Below are positions 57,796-64,000 of a stretch of DNA of 64,000 nt, one piece after another. How positions within the stretch are numbered: the first letter of the stretch is position 1; the number at the start of each line of letters is the position of its first letter. The notes below the pieces were generated by a model, which worked only from the letters and a program-made list of their open reading frames with translations, was not told where the DNA came from and did not search any database. The stretch lies in contig CM070517.1 in the NCBI GenBank assembly GCA_036346375.1, positions 45,232,200 through 45,296,199 of the forward strand, written 5' to 3'. The position numbers and the translations under genes were made by a program. This stretch comes from Guadua angustifolia (lineage: Eukaryota; Streptophyta; Magnoliopsida; Poales; Poaceae).

Positions 57796-58878
57796 CCTGC
57801 CCATCCATATACATATGACTACGCGGTTCAGTACAATTTCCATTTTTACTGCATCATTAAAAGAGATTTACCACGATCTTCATATGCTATTGTTACATAA
57901 TTAGACTTTGTGACTTCATTGTGTGTTTACCAATCTATACAAACATATTTATTACAACCTCCTTCTGCGTTTACAAGACCGTTACAAGAGACTTACCGCG
58001 TCTTTATCAGAGATTTACAACCACATTGAGCGCAAAGAGACGGGTAGAGAGAGAAACACGGATTGATTGCAAACTTTGAACGATGATATCACCTTCGTTT
58101 ATCCTATTTATAATCCGTTTGATGTATCTTGTTGAAAAATATGCTTAACAAAAAGATATCCATAATTAATATGTTTTAACGCTTAAAAACAATCACTGTA
58201 TTGCAAGTTCGGATTTACTGTACATCGTCTGACCGCAGAAAAAGTATTCCTGAAAGATATAGTAACTGTTGTTTTTGATCCATCGTTTCTTGAATCTTGA
58301 TCAATCATTTACATGGTACTGCTACTGCAGTCCTGCATTGGATCCCCGTCGCTCGCACTGTATCTCGCTCCTGTGATAAACTGCCCGCCGCCGCTCCCTG
58401 ACAACGTTTCACCGCCTTTTAAGGTCGCCCTCCAACCCTACATTCTCCCTGTTCGCAGCGTTGGCGGAACAAGCAATACTCAGCGGAGAGGCCCAGAAGA
58501 AATAGTGCCGGCGGCGGCGACGACTGATCCACCGGCGTAGCGACCCCCCGTTTTTGTGAGTTTTCGTCTATCCACACATGCTAGGGGGATTCCCCTATTT
58601 TTGTGTTTTTCTTTTTGCTTCCGTGGATTAGATCTGCTTCCCCAAATCCTAGGGTTTCATAGATTTTGTAGGGGACGATTGCATCGATTTTCTTGATTTT
58701 AGGGGGTGCCGCAGTTCACCAACCTTGTGCAGGGTTTATGCTATATATACACGTTTTTTGTACGGTAGTAGGTTGGGTATTGCTGCCGTAGACTGTGTTT
58801 GTGTGGTATATGAAGTTGTTAACTGCAGTAGATGTTTTTGGTGAAGTAGACTATGCATCGGAGCAGCGGCGGAACTAA
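57796..58878. other. Intergenic; possible leader of the transposon-derived gene
   Basis: 58310-58550 is GC-richer with a 75-codon ORF of unknown nature, followed by a T-rich stretch. It could be a 5' UTR or first exon of the decayed gene downstream. There is no firm evidence. Confidence 0.3.
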
Positions 58879-59113
58879 GGCTCCGTTTGGTAACTTGAAA
58901 CCGGAATGTTTCTCCTAGAATCTGAAATAAATTCAACCAAACGGAATAGGACTCGGAACGTTTCAAAGCGAATCGTTTCTAATTTTTACACGCCGTGATT
59001 GAATCGGCTAGCAACCCGTTCCTCCGGATTCTGATTCTACCTGAAACGTTTCTACCAAGAATGCGGAACCGTTTCCGTTTCTACTAGAATCTGGAACCGT
59101 ACTAAACGGGGCC
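58879..59113. mobile_element. Tourist-like MITE monomer, 235 bp
   Basis: Termini GGCTCCGTTTGGT and ACTAAACGGGGCC are flanked by TAA at 58876-58878 and 59114-59116. It is the inverted relative of each half of the dimer at 29632-30070 (shared AATCGGCTAGCAACCCGTTC word). Confidence 0.8.
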
Positions 59114-59119
59114 TAAAAA

Positions 59120-59330
59120 AAACTTTCAATGGGGGTGCACGGTTCCTACGTATAACTCCATAGTCTTGTATGATAGTTTTGTAACATTATAAATCCAACA
59201 CATATATTCGAAATTTGCTAAAAGTATAATATAAATAGATTTAAGGTTTTTAAATCCCAAATCACCAAAATCAAAATCGATTTAATCAACAAATTCAAAT
59301 TTAGCCTATTGAAGAGGTAACCCTCGGGCA
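59120..59330. repeat. Dispersed repeat, second copy
   Basis: It matches the block at 35800-36040 in motif order (TGGGGGTGCAC, AAATCCAACACATATAT, ATTGAAGAGGT). It is non-coding and directly abuts the MITE at 59113. Confidence 0.55.
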
Positions 59331-59523
59331 TTTTTTTTCAGATTTTTGGGGACTGGCAACCCACCTAGATCCGCTCATGCATCAGCGACTATCTTTGTGC
59401 AGTATTATGGTATGTTTGTTGTAACTTCAGTAGACGTTTGTTTTACATGTAGCAAGGATTTTTTTTTTCATTTGCAGTAGGCCTTTTGTTTTGTAGGCAG
59501 TAGAGAGTTAAATGTTCATGTAG

Positions 59524-61200
59524 ATGAAGGCTAGTGGCAATGTCCCTGAGAGAATCAGGGAGGTCACGTTCAAAGGCAGTCAGGATGAGCTCGTCTTAAA
59601 CTTTGACCCACCCAATCCGAGGAACGTACGGAGGAAGGTGCACAAGAAACTGTGTAAGAGAGGGTTTACACACTGCCGGTTAGGAAGCAACGCAAGCAGG
59701 CACCAAAGATGGGCAGGAACCCTGATTCCACCCCTGATCCTGATTTCAGTGGAGATCAAGACGGAGATGGAGAGCCAAGTGCACCTGTAGTAAGAAGCTA
59801 TCCACGACCCAAGAAGATCAGAACTGATTGCAGTAGAGAGCCAAATGCATTCATTGTAAGATGTCCCCTGTGCCTCAAGAATGTCAATAGTGATGCGGCT
59901 GAGAAGAGACCTTCCGGGGTGTCAGTGAAGTATTCGCCGGAGTCCAAGAAGAAGCTGAGGGGCAAGAAGAGCGACGTACCTGATGAGGATGCTCAAAGAG
60001 GACAACAACGACCATCTGGACGGTGGCGACAATCCTGATGATGACGAAGAGGTTGCTGAGGTATAAATTTTTTTCCATTCTGCTTCATTTTTTCTAACCA
60101 CTTTTTGTGTGTTTTGATCACGTCCTTACTTCTTTTTTTTTTCTGTGTTTTTGCTTACTGCATTTTTTATCATGCGATTAGTTTTCTTTTGCTGCGGTTT
60201 TTTACCATGTCCTTGCTGCATTTATTTTTATCTTCTTTGAGGTGTTCAGGTCGCAGGACAAAAACAAAGAAGGCCCTCAATGAATGTAAGGTGTGCTCCT
60301 GGGGAGGTATACTGCACTGTGAAGATTCTTAGTACCACAGAGCATTCTAGGATGGCTGCTCTTGGTTTTGGCCACCTTCTGGATCTCAAATTCAATCAGC
60401 TGGGCTCGAGGAAAAGACGCTGCCAATCACAGCGCACGCACTGGGTTGCATGTTCAGGCTTCCGGGCGGTATCTTGATGCCCCTACCACGGGAGCCATAT
60501 GACTTGACCCCCTACAAGGGCAGCTGGAACTTCCACGGTCATCAAATATATACGTTCATGACCTGCGCAACCATGTCAAAGGGGATGGAACCGGCGATTT
60601 TACAATGAAGTGTTTCTTTCTGGTTGTGTTTTTCAATGAGTTTGGTGTACACGAGCTACGTTTACATCACAAGAGAGGTTGAAATGTTCAACAACCTTGT
60701 TATTGAGGATATAGGGAAAATGGGCTGCTGCAAGTTCGTTGTTGACCAGATTAGGCTCGCAGCCTGGAAGTGGGTTCATAACGGCAACGACAATACAATT
60801 GAGGGCTGCAGCGCCTTCCTCTTGGTAAGTGTTTTTGTCTATTTTGTGTTTTCCTGCAGTAGGTCTGTTTTTCTGTCAGTAATTACTGCAGTTTCTTTTT
60901 GGTTTATTGTAGTTTTTGTGTGCAGTGTCTACTGCAGTTTGGTATGTGTCTATCACTCTATTTTAGTTTACTGCAATTCTCTCTTTTGATGTGTGTCCTC
61001 TTTCTCATTTCTTTTCTTTTTTCTTGTTATGCAGGTATACTACTTGACAATTTGCTGGTTGATTATTCTCTAGAATACAAGGACATTCCGCGGGCATATC
61101 ATTTCGATGCTGAACTGATTGGAAAGCATTCCAAAGATGATGAGGTGAAGGGTAGAAGAGGGCAAGCAAAGCGATATGGCAAATTGAATGTGAGTATGCA
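59524..61200 (+). pseudogene. Decayed transposon-associated gene (Ulp1/plant-mobile-domain-like N-terminal region)
   Basis: Coding islands in changing frames: 59524-59790 and 59709-60038 (basic, low complexity, with C-P-L-C-L-K near 59865); about 60280-60600, including A-A-L-G-F-G-H-L-L-D-L-K then a G-G-I-L-M-P-L-P run; 60640-60825 with D-I-G-K-M-G-C-C-K-F-V-V-D and T-I-E-G-C-S-A-F-L-L ending at a good donor; and 61035-61190 with L-L-D-N-L-L-V-D-Y. The order G-F-G-x-L-L .. K-F-V-V-D-x-I .. G-C-x-x-F-L-L is what I associate with plant proteins carried by Mutator-like elements and linked to Ulp1-type proteases; that assignment is from memory. No protease domain is visible and frames are broken. 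Confidence 0.4.
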
Positions 61201-61314
61201 TGTTTCTTTATCTTTCTGTTTTCAGTTTTTATCTACTACATTTTTAGTTTATACCTACGGCAGACTTTCATTCGATTTTAATGCAGTTTTTTTTAATATA
61301 TGCCCTTCCTTTTA

Positions 61315-61545
61315 GGACCTGTTTGGTAGAGCTCCAGATTCCAGCTTCACCTGAGATCTGAAACTTATAGGCTAAAATAAAGTGAATTAAGTTTATATTT
61401 TTAGTCTAAAATGTAAACAAGATGATCCATCTAAACACTCTTAATGTACTCATAGCTCCAGCTTTATGAATCTGGTGAAGCTAAAATCTTCAGCTTCACC
61501 AGATTCTCAGAATCTGGAGAAGCTGAATCCCTGCCAAATAGGCCC
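61315..61545. mobile_element. Tourist-like MITE, 231 bp
   Basis: Termini GGACCTGTTTGGTAGAGC and CTGCCAAATAGGCCC are flanked by TTA at 61312-61314 and 61546-61548. Internal AGATTC/GAATCT and AGCTTCACC words are inverted repeats. Confidence 0.75.
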
Positions 61546-61659
61546 TTAATGTGCGTCGAACTAACTTCAAACCCATTTTTTGCCTTGTTGCATTTTGCAG
61601 TTTAGAAACCCAAAGAACAAATGTTATCATGTAGGAGGAAACCTTGCAGAATTTTTTTA

Positions 61660-62155
61660 AAATAATATTTAAAAATTAAAAATTACAGAAATAATATGCC
61701 AATTTAAAAAATGATAGATCTACCTCTCTGATGGTCACTGTTCAATTCAAATAAACAAAAAAATTACCCATAAAACCGTGATGGCTTTCTTCCTCCTCCC
61801 CTTCTTCGTCTCCTCTTCTTTCCCTCCTCCCCCTCTTCATCTTCCTCTTCTTCCCCTCCTCTCTCCCCTCTCCTTTCTTCCCCTCTTTTTCTTTCTTTTT
61901 CCCTCTCTTATTTCTCTTCGCTCGGTGGAAATGAGCCGCTTTGGCCGGCTAGCGATGCGGCCGAAGCGATATTGCTCTCTGTCGCCATTTGGAATGGTGA
62001 CAGAGAGGCTGACCATTTGACGATAGGCTCTCTGTCATCATTTGAAATAACGACAGAGTTTGTCACTGTTTGAAATGGTGACAGTGAGTCTATCGGTATT
62101 TTAAACAGTGATAGACTCTCTGTCGCCATTTCAAATGCTGACAGAGAGGAAGATC
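61660..62155. repeat. Hairpin-rich repeat, second locus of the CTCTCTGTCG family
   Basis: From 61970 to 62150 there are at least four short inverted repeats built from CTCTCTGTCGCCATTT and its complement. An AT-rich GAAATAATATGCC end (about 61685-61702) matches the element at 30226-30587. Between them is a CT-rich microsatellite-like stretch (about 61785-61920). The far end was not found. Confidence 0.5.
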
Positions 62156-62975
62156 CGTCCAGATATTTCTTTCTGGATGGATAGTTCAGTCCATGGAATT
62201 TGTTGCAGATTTGTTTGCTCCTTTTGGAGTACTAATAGCAATTTATTTTCCTAAATTTTTGGGGATTCAACTATACCCCCATGATCCACATCAGGGTTAG
62301 AAATCTCGGTGAGATTTCGCGAGATCTCATTGAAAAATTCAAAAAAATTCATGTTGCTACAATAATCTCTTTTTTTTCTGCGATATACCGCCCTTACCAC
62401 CCGGTATCTCGGCATGTGGACCCAAAATTGACCAGATTTAGTTCAATTACCGTGGGAAAAGTGATCTTACATGATAATTTGTTGAAAAAATATTTTTTTG
62501 AGACATTTTAAAATTTCAGCAGAAATAATGTCAAATTTTTATAAAATATTAGAAGCATTTTCATCCAATGAAAAATTTATGGAACCATCCTAACAAGTGT
62601 AGGCTCACATAGAAAAATTTTCAAAATATTTTAAATTGATTTGTTATATTTAAAAAATAAAAAACAGAATGAGCACAATTGAGGTAGTAACCGTGTTAGA
62701 ATTTTATAAATCTTTTACAATTCCATCATGACCTAAAATTTTTAGAAGAGCTTAATAATTTCCTCATAACCCTTTTATAAAATTTTCAAAAAATTTGACT
62801 CTATTTTGGTTGGTCAATGAAAAATTGTAAACTCTGCCAGCACACGCGCTAAAATCCATAAAGTGTGAAGTAGCACTTTCACATTTATTGGGAATTTGTT
62901 AGGTTTGATCATGATCTAAAAATTTTATGGGAATATTATGGATACTTCACGACTGTCCACAAAATTTTCAAATTT

Positions 62976-63370
62976 TTGCATCTTTAAAACTATGCCAAAC
63001 AATCTTGGAAAAAAAGACATGCTGTGACTCAAACCCAAGACCTCCTCTTCCAATGTTTCTGCCCTTACTACTACGCTAGTGGCTGGTGTTGCTTAACAAT
63101 ACTCAGGAAGAAGGCTATTTATTTATGTCATGCAGTCCTACTTACTTTAGTCACTAACTCACTGGAAAAAAAAATTTGCATCTTTAAAACTATGCCAAAC
63201 AATCTTGGAAAAAAAAAGACATGCTGTGACTCAAACCCAAGACCTCCTCTTCCAATGTTTCTGCCCTTACTACTACGTTAGTGGCTGGTGTTGCTTAACA
63301 ATACTCAGGAAGAAGGTTATTTATTTATGTCATGCAGTCCTACTTACTTTAGTCACTAACTCACTGCAAT
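62976..63370 (-). repeat. 200-bp tandem duplication with tRNA-like core
   Basis: Two near-identical units start at about 62976 and 63176 and differ at only a few bases (CGCTAG/CGTTAG, AAGGCT/AAGGTT, A-run length). On the minus strand each holds an A-box-like TAGCGTAGTAG and a B-box-like GGGTTTGAGTC about 45 bp apart, resembling a degenerate tRNA or SINE head. Folding into a true tRNA is not evident. Confidence 0.55.
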
Positions 63371-64000
63371 CAATCATTCGCTGCACTTTACCCATTTGTA
63401 TACACAAGCTGAAACCGGCTACACTACGCCTGCCTGGTCGCCAATCCCATTCCGCCCCAACTCCGGTGCATTTCCGCCATCTCCGATGGTGGGGAGGCAA
63501 ATCTCGACCAAAGAAACCGAGATCTCGACCCAATAATCCGAGATTTTGCTCATTCCAGCAGATTTGAGGTGATTAAAAAATCTTTTCTAAACCAAAATAT
63601 GATATATTTTGGGTGATATATCAGTATGTATTGCTAGATTAGTGTATATTTTTGTCGAATATGTGTTGTTATAATGCAAAGATCAACCTATTTCCACTCC
63701 CCTATTTGTCAGATATGTGATGTTCCAATAGTCCGTGTCCAAAACTTCATATTAGTGTCATTCTGCATTTGTGTAAAAAAATAGCAACATGTGAACTACA
63801 ATCCAACGTTCTTGACAATTGTACCGGACTTATAAAGCAAAAAAGAGTAAATAGGAACCTATTCAAAGAGATCAATTAAAAGAGTGCTTCAGGAACAGTA
63901 CACGTCCTCACCTGCACTCATTTGCCAAGTATGTCAGAATTTAGACTACGATAACGAAGCTTTCGAACTCGGATCCCTACCAACGACGTACGCAATGCTC
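63371..64000. other. Right-edge sequence without supported genes
   Basis: GAGATCTCG-type words at 63500-63550 echo AAATCTCGG and GAGATCTC at 62300-62330, suggesting both ends of one AT-rich element that contains the tandem duplication. Nothing else was recognised to the window edge. Confidence 0.3.

Noticed and set aside
63000..63090. Functional tRNA gene
   Set aside because: Only degenerate A- and B-box words are present; no complete cloverleaf could be drawn by eye.

Overview
This window is nuclear DNA from a plant, almost certainly a grass. The evidence is split genes with ordinary plant introns, GC-rich first exons typical of grasses, an Xa21-type receptor kinase family, and a dense mixture of grass-type transposable elements (Copia and Gypsy LTR elements, Tourist-like MITEs, Helitrons with TCTCTACT and CTAG ends, Mutator- and hAT-like elements, LINE and SINE tails). 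No bacterial, organellar or CRISPR features were seen. I could not pin down the species.

Layout. 1-4.5 kb: minus-strand Copia element (gag start, primer-binding site, 2.5-kb LTR), then a broken fragment of an ABC-transporter (ABCC) gene ending at a Helitron terminus. 5.4-9.0 kb: complete five-exon minus-strand gene for a CDCA7-like 4CXXC zinc-finger protein, with a GC-AG intron and a 225-bp Helitron in intron 2. 9-22.7 kb: gene-poor repeat land with two MITEs, a solo Copia LTR (TSD ATAAA), Copia pol debris, a Helitron end and a solo LTR (TSD ACTAG). 22.8-28.9 kb: complete six-exon plus-strand gene for a THUMPD1/Tan1-like tRNA acetylation adaptor, carrying an intronic hAT MITE. 29.4-33.4 kb: MITEs and unassigned DNA. 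33.4-40.6 kb: ten-exon plus-strand START-domain gene with frame breaks in two exons, an intronic 1.6-kb Mutator-like element and a SINE-like insertion. 42.5-45.9 kb: intact two-exon Xa21-like LRR receptor kinase. 49.0-54.1 kb: second, broken copy of that kinase, missing its whole extracellular half and split by a 3.95-kb Copia element with short LTRs (TSD CTTCG). 54-64 kb: repeats, a truncated LINE with a 17-bp TSD, an unidentified 237-codon ORF, Tourist-like MITEs, a decayed transposon-derived gene and a 200-bp tandem duplication with a tRNA-like core.

The genes do not form a pathway. The CDCA7-like protein is expected to act in chromatin and DNA methylation maintenance, the THUMP protein in tRNA modification, the START protein in lipid binding, and the receptor kinase at the plasma membrane, probably in immunity (non-RD kinase). 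The receptor kinases are a local tandem family: three related 3' flanks (about 40.7, 46.2 and 54.5 kb) show at least three copies once stood here.

I did not find a convincing new biological system. The most useful observations are the GC-AG intron, the receptor-kinase array and its Copia disruption, the many element insertions datable by exact target-site duplications, and signs that parts of the assembly (about 11.0-13.5 kb, 47.0-49.0 kb and single-base frame breaks in the START gene) may be consensus errors rather than biology.
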